The notes below the pieces were generated by a model that made no database searches, was not told where the DNA came from, and saw only the letters and a program-made list of their open reading frames with translations. From contig NZ_JAGIQA010000001.1 in NCBI RefSeq assembly GCF_017814975.1, positions 124,001 through 188,000 of the forward strand: a stretch of 64,000 bases of DNA, written 5' to 3'. The translations under genes and the position numbers were made by a program. This document shows positions 38,721-48,487 of this stretch, piece after piece (positions within the stretch are counted from its first letter, which is position 1; every line of letters starts with the position of its first letter). This DNA comes from Cupriavidus consociatus. Its GTDB lineage: Bacteria > Pseudomonadota > Gammaproteobacteria > Burkholderiales > Burkholderiaceae.

Positions 38721-39596
38721 ATGCGCGGTACCAAGGCTACACTTTCCAGACGATTCGGACGATTCGGACGATTCGGCAGGATGCTGGTGGGGGCCGCGCT
38801 TGCATGCGCCTTGCCCTCCGCGCTGCAAGCGGCCGATCCAACCCCGGTCGCGGCAAAAGCCTGCCCGGCCGGCACGCTCTACCTGACCTTCGATACCGGC
38901 AGCATGAGCCAGGCCCAGCTGATCGCCGACATGCTGCGCCGCCACAGGATCCGCGCGACCTTCTTCCTGGCCAATGAACCCACGGTGCGGCAGGACAGCT
39001 CGCTCGACCCGTCCTGGGCGCCGTACTGGAAGACGTTGGCCGCTGATGGCCATGCCTTCGGCACGCATACCTTCGACCATGTCTACCTGCGCGGCGTGCG
39101 CGCCGGCCAGGTAACCATGCGGCCGCAGTTCGGCGCGCAGGCCGGCAAGGACACGGTGATGGATGCTGCCGGCTTCTGCCGCGAACTGCGCCGCAGCGCC
39201 GACGCCTTCCGCGGCATGACCGGTGCCGAGATGGTGCCGCTCTGGCGCGCCCCGGGCGGCCGCACCGCGCCGCAGACGCTGCAATGGGCCGAGCAGTGCG
39301 GCTTCCGCCACGTCGGCTGGACGCCGGCCGGCTTCCTGGGCGATGAGTTGGCGTCGGATCGCTACCCGAATGCGATGCTGCTGGAGCGCGCGCTCGACAA
39401 GCTGCGCGATGGCGACATCACCATGGCGCACCTGGGCATCTGGTCGCGCAAGGACCCGTGGGCGCCGGGCGTGCTGGAGCCGCTGCTGTCCGGGCTGGAG
39501 CGCAAGGGCTTCTGCTTCGCGACGCTGCGCGAGCATCCGGCCTACCGCGACTGGATCGCCCGGCATGCCATCGGACAACAGGAGGGCAGGCGGTAA
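38721..39596 (+). CDS. Polysaccharide deacetylase (NodB) homology protein, metal-site variant
   Basis: A 291-aa exported protein with a CE4/NodB fold. The signal peptide has an unusual n-region, RRFGRFGRFGR, coded by a 9-bp tandem repeat. NodB motif 1 reads TFDTGS: Asp58 (base) is kept but the usual second Asp, a metal ligand, is Thr59. Motif 2 is intact (His116-x3-His120 in HTFDH), as is the motif 3 region (LWRAPGGRT). It may bind metal with fewer ligands, have shifted specificity, or be inactive. The stop overlaps the next ATG by 1 bp. Confidence 0.82.
   Translation: MRGTKATLSRRFGRFGRFGRMLVGAALACALPSALQAADPTPVAAKACPAGTLYLTFDTGSMSQAQLIADMLRRHRIRATFFLANEPTVRQDSSLDPSWAPYWKTLAADGHAFGTHTFDHVYLRGVRAGQVTMRPQFGAQAGKDTVMDAAGFCRELRRSADAFRGMTGAEMVPLWRAPGGRTAPQTLQWAEQCGFRHVGWTPAGFLGDELASDRYPNAMLLERALDKLRDGDITMAHLGIWSRKDPWAPGVLEPLLSGLERKGFCFATLREHPAYRDWIARHAIGQQEGRR
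38750..38776 (+). repeat. 9-bp tandem repeat x3 in the deacetylase signal peptide
   Basis: ACGATTCGG is repeated three times without change, coding three Arg-Phe-Gly units. Gain or loss of a unit keeps the frame and changes the positive charge of the signal peptide. Confidence 0.85.
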
Positions 39597-40570
39597 TGTT
39601 TGATACGCTCAACGGCTGGATCGGACAGATCGAAGGCGCGCTGTTCCAGGACGTGGTGCTGCCGGTGGTCTATGACCTCGGGTTTGGCCGCTATGCCGAA
39701 GAGGCCTTCACCGGCACCGAGTGGCTGCTGGTAGGGCTGGTGCAGATCGCGGTGATGTTCCTGATCCTGGGGCCGCTGGAAAAATGGCGTCCGGTCGAGC
39801 CGGTGGCCGACCGCGCGGCGATCCGCACCGACATGCTCTATACGGCGATCCATCGCCTCGGGCTGTTCCGCCTCGCCATGTTCTTCCTGCTGGCGCCGCT
39901 GACGGACTCGCTCGAAGGACATCTGCACCTGATGGGCTGGCAGCGGATCAATGTCGAGGACTGGTGGCCGGGCGTGACCTCGGTGCCGCTGGTCAGCTTC
40001 TTCGTCTACCTGCTGCTGTTCGACCTGCTGGACTACTGGTACCACCGCCTGTCGCATACGTTCCGCTGGTGGTGGCACTTGCACGCGGTGCACCACAGCC
40101 AGCGCCAGATGACGCTGTGGAGCGACAACCGCAATCACCTGCTGGACGACATGCTGCGCGACCTGGTGTTTGCGCTGGTGGCGCTGGGCGTGGGCGTCGA
40201 GCCATCGCAATATGTGCTGCTGGTGGCCCTGTCGCAATTGCTGCAAAGCCTGCAGCATGCCAACGTGCGGTTGCATTTCGGCACCCTCGGCGAACGCCTG
40301 CTGATCTCGCCGCGCTTCCACCGCACCCACCATGCCGTCGGCATCGGCCATGAAGCCGACGGCGCCCCGGCGCGGCTGGGCGGCTGCAACTACGGCGTGA
40401 TCTTTCCCTGGTGGGACATGCTGTTCGGCACCGCGGTCTTCACCGAGTCCTACCACCCCACTGGTATCCGCGACCAGCTGCCGCCGCCGCTGGGCAAGGG
40501 CCACGACTACGGCTCCGGCTTTCTCGCCCACCAGTGGTACGGCATCAAGCGCCTGCTGCGGCTGCGCTGA
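39596..40570 (+). CDS. Sterol desaturase / fatty acid hydroxylase family membrane protein
   Basis: A 324-aa polytopic membrane di-iron protein. The histidine boxes are visible: HRLSH, then HAVHHS, and HRTHHAVG, spread as in the fatty-acid hydroxylase superfamily, with hydrophobic segments at ~55-70, ~95-115 and ~130-150. It would hydroxylate or desaturate a lipid or hydrophobic ring in the membrane; the substrate is unknown. ATG 39596 overlaps the preceding stop (TAATG), so it is translationally coupled to the deacetylase, and GGAGGG lies upstream. A 150-bp gap follows before the EI24 gene. Confidence 0.87.
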   Translation: MFDTLNGWIGQIEGALFQDVVLPVVYDLGFGRYAEEAFTGTEWLLVGLVQIAVMFLILGPLEKWRPVEPVADRAAIRTDMLYTAIHRLGLFRLAMFFLLAPLTDSLEGHLHLMGWQRINVEDWWPGVTSVPLVSFFVYLLLFDLLDYWYHRLSHTFRWWWHLHAVHHSQRQMTLWSDNRNHLLDDMLRDLVFALVALGVGVEPSQYVLLVALSQLLQSLQHANVRLHFGTLGERLLISPRFHRTHHAVGIGHEADGAPARLGGCNYGVIFPWWDMLFGTAVFTESYHPTGIRDQLPPPLGKGHDYGSGFLAHQWYGIKRLLRLR

Positions 40571-40720
40571 AGCGAAGCCCTACCGCGTGGCGCCGCGGCC
40601 CGCGGGCGGCGGCAAGTGGCGTATGCTAGTGTTCCGGTTTGCCGCCGGCGCCGGCTTCAACGCCGGCTGTAATCGCCTTCCACCGCATAACCGCCGAGTC
40701 CACGCTCGGACCCACGCTGC

Positions 40721-41611
40721 ATGAACGATATCTTCCGCTCGTTTGGCCGCGCGCTCGTCAGCCAGCTGCATCCCCGCATGCTGCTGCTGACCGTGCTGCC
40801 TTTCGTCCTGGCCACGCTCTTCTGGGGCGGGCTGCTCTGGTGGGGCTGGGATCCCATCATGACCGCCACGCGCGGTTTTCTCGAGACCTCGGTGCTGACC
40901 AGCTGGATCTACAGCGCACTGGACTGGCTCAGCCTGCAGTCGATGCGGGCCGTGGTGGCGCCGCTGTTCGTCGCCGCGCTGGCGGTGCCGCTGGTGATCG
41001 CATCGATGCTGATGTTTATCGGCGTGTTCTCGGTGCCGGCCGTGGTGCGCCACCTGGAGCGCAACTACCCGGACTTGTCCAAGGCCCACGGCGGCAGCGT
41101 GCTCGGCAGCGTGTTCCAGTCCCTGGGCAGCACTGTCGTGTTCCTGTTGCTGGTGCTGGTGACACTGCCGCTGTGGCTGGTGCCGCCGTTCTTCGCACTG
41201 ATCCCCCCGGTGCTGTGGGGCTGGCTCACCTACAGGGTGATGACCTATGACGCGCTGTCCGACCATGCCAGCGCGGAAGAGCGCAAGACGCTGATGCGGC
41301 GCCACCGCACGCCGCTGCTGGTGATCGGCGTGGCGGTCGGCCTGCTGGGCTCGGCGCCGACTCTGCTGTGGGTGTCGTCCGCGGCGGTGATCTTCCTGTT
41401 CCCGTTCGTGCTGGCAGGCACGCTGTGGCTGTATGTGCTGATCTTTATCTTTTCGGCGCTGTGGTTCGGCCACTTCTGCCTGCGCGCGCTGGCGCAGCTG
41501 CGCGCCGAGCGTGCCGCACCACCGCCGGCACCGCAGCCAGCCGGCCCGTCCGCGGGTGGCGACATCATCGACCTGGCGCCCTCCGATGTGCGGCGCATCG
41601 AACATTCCTGA
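40721..41611 (+). CDS. EI24 domain (CysZ-like) membrane protein
   Basis: A 296-aa inner-membrane protein with hydrophobic blocks at ~22-43, ~78-108, ~130-170 and ~200-245, matching the EI24/CysZ fold. CysZ proteins import sulfate, but many betaproteobacterial members have no known substrate, and no cys genes are nearby. The C-terminal ~35 residues are Pro/Ala-rich and soluble. The next gene starts 12 bp later, so the two may form a small operon. Confidence 0.82.
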   Translation: MNDIFRSFGRALVSQLHPRMLLLTVLPFVLATLFWGGLLWWGWDPIMTATRGFLETSVLTSWIYSALDWLSLQSMRAVVAPLFVAALAVPLVIASMLMFIGVFSVPAVVRHLERNYPDLSKAHGGSVLGSVFQSLGSTVVFLLLVLVTLPLWLVPPFFALIPPVLWGWLTYRVMTYDALSDHASAEERKTLMRRHRTPLLVIGVAVGLLGSAPTLLWVSSAAVIFLFPFVLAGTLWLYVLIFIFSALWFGHFCLRALAQLRAERAAPPPAPQPAGPSAGGDIIDLAPSDVRRIEHS

Positions 41612-41623
41612 AGCGAGGGCAAC

Positions 41624-42448
41624 ATGGGTTTCGGCCTGATCATCATTGGCGACGAGATTCTGTCGGGGCGACGCGAAGACAAGCATCTGCGCCGCACCAT
41701 TGAACTGCTGGGCACGCGCGGCCTTGCGCTGGACTGGGCGCAGTATGTCGGCGACGACCGCGGCCGCATCACCGCCACGCTCAAGCGCACCTTTGCCGGA
41801 ACAGACGTGGTGTTCTGCACCGGAGGCATCGGTGCAACGCCCGACGACCATACACGCCAGTGCGCGGCCGCGGCGCTCGGCGTGCCGCTGCAACTGCATC
41901 CCGAGGCGCGCGAGCAGATCGCACTGCGCATTGCCGAGACCGCAGGCGGCGATCCCGTCAAGGCCGACCTGAACCAGCCGGAAAACCAGCACCGATTCAA
42001 GATGGGCGAGTTCCCCGAAGGCGCGCGCATCATCCCCAACAGCTACAACCGCATCCCGGGCTTTTCCGTGGGGCATCACCACTTCATGCCCGGCTTCCCG
42101 GTGATGGCATGGCCGATGATGGAGTGGGTGCTCGACCATGAGTATGCGCACCTGTTCCACCAGGTGCAGCATCAGGAACGCGCCTTCTATGTGTTCGAGG
42201 CACCCGAGTCCACGCTGACCCCGCTGATGGAGAAGGTCGAAGCCGCCTTTGACGGTATCCGCGTGTTCAGCCTGCCTTCGGTCGGCGACGTGCAGCGCGG
42301 CGACCGCTTTGCACGCCGGCATATCGACCTGGGCGTCAAGGGCCCGGCCGATCTGGTAGCTCCCGCCTACGCCATGCTGCTGGAGGGGGTGCGCGCGATG
42401 GGGTTTGAGGTTGTCGAGCAGCCGGCGCGGGAGTCCGCGCAGGCCTGA
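41624..42448 (+). CDS. Molybdopterin-binding (MoaB/Mog, CinA-like) domain protein
   Basis: A 274-aa protein whose first ~170 residues are a MoCF/CinA-type domain: IIGDEILSGRREDKHLRRTIELL, YVGDDRGRITATLKRTF and the binding loop FCTGGIGATPDDHT. The C-terminal deamidase domain of full-length CinA is missing. Possible roles are nucleotide or cofactor repair, or molybdopterin binding. Not part of a moa/moe cluster here. A hairpin terminator follows. Confidence 0.87.
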   Translation: MGFGLIIIGDEILSGRREDKHLRRTIELLGTRGLALDWAQYVGDDRGRITATLKRTFAGTDVVFCTGGIGATPDDHTRQCAAAALGVPLQLHPEAREQIALRIAETAGGDPVKADLNQPENQHRFKMGEFPEGARIIPNSYNRIPGFSVGHHHFMPGFPVMAWPMMEWVLDHEYAHLFHQVQHQERAFYVFEAPESTLTPLMEKVEAAFDGIRVFSLPSVGDVQRGDRFARRHIDLGVKGPADLVAPAYAMLLEGVRAMGFEVVEQPARESAQA

Positions 42449-42473
42449 GCGTTCGCGGCGGCAGTACACAAGC

Positions 42474-42499
42474 AAAAAGGGGCAGCCAGGCTGCCCCTT
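42474..42499. terminator. Hairpin terminator between convergent genes
   Basis: AAAAAGGGGCAGCC / GGCTGCCCC with a minimal loop; the A-run makes it strongest for the minus-strand rhodanese gene, weaker for the plus strand. Confidence 0.75.
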
Positions 42500-42521
42500 C
42501 GTCATGCTGGCGCGGCGACGC

Positions 42522-42986
42522 TCAGGCGCCGTGCCACGGCAGTCCGCGCACGCACCAGCCCTCGACCGTCTTGCGGTGATGATGCTCGTCGCGGTTGCCC
42601 TCGAAGCCTTCCAGCACGTCCATGGCGAAGTGGTAGCCGGCATCGGTCGCCACGCGCGCGGCGTGCTTGGAGCGGGCCGCGCTGCGGCACAGGAACAGCA
42701 CCGGCACATCGGCCGGCACGCGCGCCTTCAGTTCCTCGATGAAGCGGGCGTTCTGCGCGCCGCCGGGATAGGACATCCATTCGACATGGGCGAACTGCGC
42801 GTCGGGCACATCGACGCCGCCGACCCAGTCCAGCTCGGCCTGCGTGCGCACGTCGACCAGCACCGCCGCGGGATCGTTCTGCAGCAGGGCAAAGGCTTCC
42901 TGCGGCGACAGCGCACCGAAGTACGGGAGCTGGTTCTGTTGCTGGCGCTGCTGGGCGGCCTGGAGGAGATCGTCTCGGGTGGTCAT
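42522..42986 (-). CDS. Rhodanese-like sulfurtransferase domain protein
   Basis: A 154-aa single rhodanese domain. Residues ~30-120 show AVLVDVRTQAELDWVGGV and the active-site loop LFLCRSAARSKHA with the catalytic Cys. A short extra C-terminal part ends WCVRGLPWHGA. It would carry persulfide sulfur, though acceptor and donor are unknown. I chose the ATG at 42986 (MTTRDDLLQAAQQ). The frame stays open up to 43112, but that stretch has no family similarity. It is divergent from glnA, 484 bp away. Confidence 0.88.
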   Translation of the reverse strand: MTTRDDLLQAAQQRQQQNQLPYFGALSPQEAFALLQNDPAAVLVDVRTQAELDWVGGVDVPDAQFAHVEWMSYPGGAQNARFIEELKARVPADVPVLFLCRSAARSKHAARVATDAGYHFAMDVLEGFEGNRDEHHHRKTVEGWCVRGLPWHGA

Positions 42987-43135
42987 CTGCGTGACAAATG
43001 AAATGGGTGAAATAGGGGCGCAAAGGCCGTAACCCGGTATTCTATAGCGCCACGGCAACCCGGCGGCCGCAACACGCGCCAGCGCTGGCTGGTTGGCGCC
43101 ACGCCCGGGCAAGAAAGGACCGTTTTTGGTGCTGA

Positions 43136-43152
43136 CGCACTAATGCGGTGCG
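43136..43152 (+). promoter_or_regulatory. NtrC-binding enhancer site 1 of glnA
   Basis: CGCACT-N5-GGTGCG, 10 of 12 fit to the NtrC consensus TGCACY-N5-GGTGCA. Its centre is 30 bp (about three helical turns) from site 2 and ~200 bp before the predicted start point. Confidence 0.75.
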
Positions 43153-43165
43153 ATTGCTTGCTCAT

Positions 43166-43182
43166 TGCACCATTGTGGTGTT
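43166..43182 (+). promoter_or_regulatory. NtrC-binding enhancer site 2 of glnA
   Basis: TGCACC-N5-GGTGTT, 10 of 12 fit to the NtrC consensus, on the same helix face as site 1. Confidence 0.75.
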
Positions 43183-43334
43183 TTATTGGTGGGCAGTCTG
43201 TGAACGTGCATGTCTATGGTGCGCCACTCGGGCTCGCTGTGGCGCGACGATCCGGATCGCGCCCACCCCGCGACGGTGCGCGGTTCGCCGGAGTTGCACA
43301 TTTTTCGGGCCGGGGGAAGCAGTGGGGCGTTTGC

Positions 43335-43352
43335 TTGGCACGCTTTCTGCTA
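43335..43352 (+). promoter_or_regulatory. Sigma-54 promoter of glnA
   Basis: TTGGCACG-N4-CTGCTA, with the invariant GG (-24) and GC (-12) separated by exactly 10 bp, matching YTGGCACG-N4-TTGCW. The predicted start is near 43362. Confidence 0.9.
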
Positions 43353-43470
43353 ACATTCCTCCGTCCTTTCGTGGCGAGGTCGGCAAGCGCGGCGACATGC
43401 AGCGGCGCCGCCGGCGACAGGCCCAAGAATTGGCTTTCTCAGACATTTGCCGAATACCCAGGAGATTGGC

Positions 43471-44886
43471 ATGGCCCACAGCGTTGCAGACGTGATGAAG
43501 CTGGTGAAGGAAAACGACGTCAAGTTCGTCGACTTCCGTTTCACCGATACCAAAGGCAAGGAGCAACACGTGTCCGTGCCCGTGTCGCACTTCGATGAAG
43601 ACAAGTTCGAAAGCGGCCACGCTTTCGACGGCTCGTCGATCGCCGGCTGGAAGGGTATCGAAGCTTCGGACATGCTGCTGATGCCGGATTCGAACACGGC
43701 TCACATCGACCCGTTCTATGAAGAGCCGACGCTGGTGCTGTCGTGCGACGTGATCGAGCCGTCGGATGGCAAGGGCTATGACCGCGACCCGCGTTCGATC
43801 GCCAAGCGCGCCGAAGCCTACCTGAAGAGCACCGGCCTGGGCGACACCGCCTTCTTCGGTCCGGAACCCGAATTCTTCATCTTCGACGGCGTGACCTGGA
43901 ACGTCGACATGCAAGGCTGCTTCGTGAAGATCCATTCCGAAGAAGCCCCGTGGTCGTCGGGCAAGGAGTTCGAGCACGGCAACGCCGGCCACCGTCCGGG
44001 CAAGAAGGGCGGCTATTTCCCGGTTGCCCCGATCGACACCTTCCAGGACATGCGTTCGGAAATGTGCCTGATCCTGGAATCGCTGGGCATTCCCGTTGAA
44101 GTCCACCACCACGAAGTGGCTGGCCAGGGCCAGAACGAAATCGGCACCAAGTTCAGCACGCTGGTGCAGCGCGCCGACTGGACCCAGTTGCAGAAGTACG
44201 TGATCCAGAACGTTGCCCACACCTACGGCAAGACCGCTACGTTCATGCCGAAGCCGGTCGTTGGCGACAACGGCTCGGGCATGCACGTGCACCAGTCCGT
44301 GTGGAAGGACGGCCAGAACCTGTTCGCTGGCAACGGCTATGCCGGCCTGTCGGAATTCGCGCTGTACTACATCGGCGGCATCATCAAGCACGCCCGCGCG
44401 CTGAATGCCATCACCAACCCGGGCACGAACTCGTACAAGCGCCTGGTGCCGGGCTTTGAGGCTCCGGTCAAGCTGGCCTACTCGGCCCGCAACCGTTCGG
44501 CTTCGATCCGTATCCCGTATGTGGCCAACCCGAAGGGCCGCCGCATCGAGACCCGCTTCCCGGATCCGCTGATGAACCCGTACCTGGGCTTCTCGGCGCT
44601 GCTGATGGCCGGCCTGGACGGCGTGATGAACAAGATCCACCCGGGCGAAGCTGCCGACAAGAACCTGTATGACCTGCCGCCGGAAGAGGATGCAAAGATC
44701 CCGACCGTCTGCTCGAGCCTGGATCAGTCGCTGGAGTACCTGGACAACGACCGCGAGTTCCTGACCCGCGGCGGCGTGTTCTCGAACTCGATGATCGATG
44801 CGTACATCGAACTGAAGATGGAAGAAGTCACGCGTTTCCGCATGACCACGCACCCGGTCGAGTTCGAAATGTACTACTCGCTGTAA
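43471..44886 (+). CDS. glnA: Glutamine synthetase, type I
   Basis: Dodecameric ATP-dependent ammonia assimilation enzyme, glutamate to glutamine. The 471-aa GSI-beta type protein shows [31 protein letters not shown], the ATP loop [25 protein letters not shown], and the adenylylation site Tyr400 in [12 protein letters not shown] 43471 has CAGGAG 7-12 bp upstream. Expression is evidently by NtrC and sigma-54; activity would be tuned by GlnE/PII. ntrBC lie ~0.7 kb downstream. Confidence 0.98.
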   Translation: MAHSVADVMKLVKENDVKFVDFRFTDTKGKEQHVSVPVSHFDEDKFESGHAFDGSSIAGWKGIEASDMLLMPDSNTAHIDPFYEEPTLVLSCDVIEPSDGKGYDRDPRSIAKRAEAYLKSTGLGDTAFFGPEPEFFIFDGVTWNVDMQGCFVKIHSEEAPWSSGKEFEHGNAGHRPGKKGGYFPVAPIDTFQDMRSEMCLILESLGIPVEVHHHEVAGQGQNEIGTKFSTLVQRADWTQLQKYVIQNVAHTYGKTATFMPKPVVGDNGSGMHVHQSVWKDGQNLFAGNGYAGLSEFALYYIGGIIKHARALNAITNPGTNSYKRLVPGFEAPVKLAYSARNRSASIRIPYVANPKGRRIETRFPDPLMNPYLGFSALLMAGLDGVMNKIHPGEAADKNLYDLPPEEDAKIPTVCSSLDQSLEYLDNDREFLTRGGVFSNSMIDAYIELKMEEVTRFRMTTHPVEFEMYYSL

Positions 44887-44939
44887 GCGGCCCTTGCCCG
44901 GAAATGACGCAGGTTGTGACCGGGCAACAGTTGCACCAG

Positions 44940-44967
44940 AAAGGGGCGGCTTCGGCTGTCCCTTTTT
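44940..44967 (+). terminator. Rho-independent terminator after glnA
   Basis: An 11-bp stem (with two G-U pairs) capped by a TTCG tetraloop is followed by TTTTT. It separates glnA from the DUF4124-ntrBC transcript. Confidence 0.85.
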
Positions 44968-44978
44968 GCTTTGCTCGC

Positions 44979-44984
44979 TAGAAT
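44979..44984 (+). promoter_or_regulatory. Candidate -10 element (TAGAAT) before the DUF4124 gene
   Basis: GCTAGAAT lies 47 bp before the ATG, just past the glnA terminator, so the DUF4124-ntrB-ntrC genes may have their own promoter. Confidence 0.35.
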
Positions 44985-45031
44985 GGGGAATCCGATTCCA
45001 TCCCGATCCATCCCTGTTCACACCTGACGCC

Positions 45032-45595
45032 ATGTCCATGGACGCTTCTTCGCGCAAGGCCAGCCAGGCCGCGCCGCTGCACCAATTTCGTGTTCGCTTC
45101 CCTGTTCTGGTGAGTGCCGTGGCATTGACGCTGGGTGCCTGGGTCGTGCCGTCGCAGGCGCAGTCGTCTTCCGACGTCTACGTTTGCACCGGACCCAACG
45201 GCGTTCCCGAATATCGCAATGGCAATGCCGGCAAGGGGTGCAAGAAGCTCAACCTGCCGGACGTGGTGACCGTGCCTGGCGGACGTATCGCACCGGCGCC
45301 GGCCAAGGGCGGTGCGGCAACGGCCAGCAACACCAGCTTCCCGCGCGTGGACAGTGCCACGCAGCGCAGCCGCGACAGCGAGCGCCGGACCGTGCTCACG
45401 CAGGAACTGCAGGCCGAAGAGGCCAAGCTGCAGGCGCTGCGCGCCGAATACAACAACGGTCAGCCCGAGCGCCAGGGCAACGAGCGCAACTATCAGAAAT
45501 ACCTCGATCGCACCGCGGCGCTGCGCGACGACATCGCGCGCAGCGAGGCCAACGCGGCATCGCTGCGGCGCGAGCTTGGCAACCTGAAGGACTAA
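45032..45595 (+). CDS. DUF4124 domain protein, exported
   Basis: A 187-aa protein. It has a long N-region and a signal peptide ending PSQAQS (~residue 45). The DUF4124-like segment follows (DVYVCTGPNGVPEYRNGNAGKGCKKLN, with a Cys pair), then a low-complexity stretch, and an alpha-helical coiled coil over the last ~70 residues (Glu/Arg/Leu heptads). DUF4124 proteins are common between glnA and ntrB in Burkholderiales, but their role is not known. An alternative ATG is two codons later. ntrB starts 5 bp after the stop. Confidence 0.83.
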   Translation: MSMDASSRKASQAAPLHQFRVRFPVLVSAVALTLGAWVVPSQAQSSSDVYVCTGPNGVPEYRNGNAGKGCKKLNLPDVVTVPGGRIAPAPAKGGAATASNTSFPRVDSATQRSRDSERRTVLTQELQAEEAKLQALRAEYNNGQPERQGNERNYQKYLDRTAALRDDIARSEANAASLRRELGNLKD

Positions 45596-45600
45596 GTCTT

Positions 45601-46779
45601 ATGCGTCGCCTGATTCGCGGTGTGTCGCGCAAGGTCGGCGGTGCCGACAGTGACCGTGGCGAGACCTCCGCACCGGACCTCGTGCAATCGGGCGGCGGCG
45701 CCCAGGTGTTGCCCATGGGTGTGGTGGGCTGCCATGCCGGTCTCGACGTGGTCGCCAACCCGGTGCTGCTGGTGCGGCAGCCCGGCCTGCGCGTGGTCTA
45801 CGCCAATCCCGCCGCCGAGGCGACCTTCGGTGTGTCGCGCCGGGGCATGGTGGAGCTGTCGCTGCCGGACCTGTTCGGCCACTCGGACGAGCTGCACAAC
45901 ATGCTCGACACCGTGGTCGCGCGCCAGTTCGACGTGCGCCGGCAGGACCTGGTGCTGCAGCCGCCGCTGCAGGAACCCATCCATGCGCACGTAGTGATTG
46001 CTGCATTGGACGCGTCCGGCGACACTGTCGTGGTGGAGATCCTCCCCAACGAGCAGAAGGTGCGCAGCGACCGCGAGGAGCGCATCCTCGACCTGACCTC
46101 GGCCAACAAGGAACTGATCCGCAACCTGGCGCACGAGATCAAGAACCCGCTCGGCGGCATCCGCGGCGCCGCGCAGCTGCTGGAGTTCGAGCTGCCGGAG
46201 CGTTCGCTGCGCGAATACACGCAGGTCATCATCAAGGAGTCGGACCGGCTGCAGACGCTGGTGGATCGGCTGCTCGAGCCGCACCGCCATCCGCATATCG
46301 TGTCGAGCCTGAATATCCACGAGGTGCTCGAGCGCGTGCGCTCGGTGGTGCTGGCCGAGTTTCCCAACGGCCTGGAGATCGTGCGCGACTACGACGCCAG
46401 CCTGCCCGAGCTGCAAGGCGACATGGAGCAACTGATCCAGGCGGTGCTCAACATCGTGCACAACGCCGCGCAGGCGCTGGCCGATCGCATTGCGCGCGGC
46501 GATGCGCAGATCGTGCTGCGCACGCGCGTGGCGCGCCAGGTCACCATCGCCAAGCGCCTGTTCAAGCTGGCATTGGACTTGCATGTGATCGACAACGGCC
46601 CGGGAATCCCCGAAGACATTCGCGAGCGCATCTTCTATCCGCTGGTATCGGGTAGGGATGGCGGCAGCGGTCTCGGTCTCACACTCGCTCAAACCTTCGT
46701 GCAGCAGCACGAGGGCTTGATCGAATGCGAGAGCCGGCCGGGCTGTACCGACTTCCGCATCCTGCTGCCATTGCACTAG
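45601..46779 (+). CDS. ntrB: Nitrogen regulation sensor kinase/phosphatase NtrB (GlnL)
   Basis: A soluble histidine kinase of 392 aa, controlled by PII (GlnB/GlnK), that phosphorylates NtrC under nitrogen limitation. The PAS domain lies at ~60-160 (VVYANPAAEATFGVSRR). The H-box IRNLAHEIKNPLGG contains His178. The ATPase N-box is VLNIVHNAAQALAD, with G-boxes DNGPGIP and GSGLGLTLAQ. The first ~40 residues are variable. ATG 45601 follows the DUF4124 gene by 5 bp. Confidence 0.96.
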   Translation: MRRLIRGVSRKVGGADSDRGETSAPDLVQSGGGAQVLPMGVVGCHAGLDVVANPVLLVRQPGLRVVYANPAAEATFGVSRRGMVELSLPDLFGHSDELHNMLDTVVARQFDVRRQDLVLQPPLQEPIHAHVVIAALDASGDTVVVEILPNEQKVRSDREERILDLTSANKELIRNLAHEIKNPLGGIRGAAQLLEFELPERSLREYTQVIIKESDRLQTLVDRLLEPHRHPHIVSSLNIHEVLERVRSVVLAEFPNGLEIVRDYDASLPELQGDMEQLIQAVLNIVHNAAQALADRIARGDAQIVLRTRVARQVTIAKRLFKLALDLHVIDNGPGIPEDIRERIFYPLVSGRDGGSGLGLTLAQTFVQQHEGLIECESRPGCTDFRILLPLH

Positions 46780-46853
46780 CTGTCCGCGAGCGATCGCGCT
46801 GCAGTGCCGGGCATGCGGAAGACCAAATGACACCGAGCAGACAAGCGACGCAC

Positions 46854-48401
<1,548 letters not shown>

Positions 48402-48420
48402 GCGGCCGAAAGGCAACAAC

Positions 48421-48449
48421 AAGACGGCCGGGCAATGCCCGGCCGTCTT
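48421..48449. terminator. Perfect inverted repeat after ntrC
   Basis: A 13-bp perfect stem (AAGACGGCCGGGC / GCCCGGCCGTCTT, loop AAT) between convergent ntrC and the HAD gene. There is no T-run, so it may act with Rho or as an RNA 3'-end stabiliser. Confidence 0.65.
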
Positions 48450-48487
48450 GCCTTCTTGCGCTTTTTGCGTTCTGCCTTGGGTGGTGC

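Larger units (their letters stand above)
42987..43470. other. 484-bp rhodanese/glnA intergenic region
   Basis: No gene is supported here. The right half holds the nitrogen-control region of glnA: two NtrC sites, an AT-richer spacer, and a sigma-54 promoter, all listed separately. The transcribed leader of glnA is ~110 nt. Confidence 0.75.

Noticed and set aside
43397-43495. 32-codon frame in the glnA leader that overlaps the glnA start, possible leader peptide
   Set aside because: It begins with a run of arginines from GC-rich repeats, has no clear ribosome site and no codon pattern typical of attenuation; chance is more likely.
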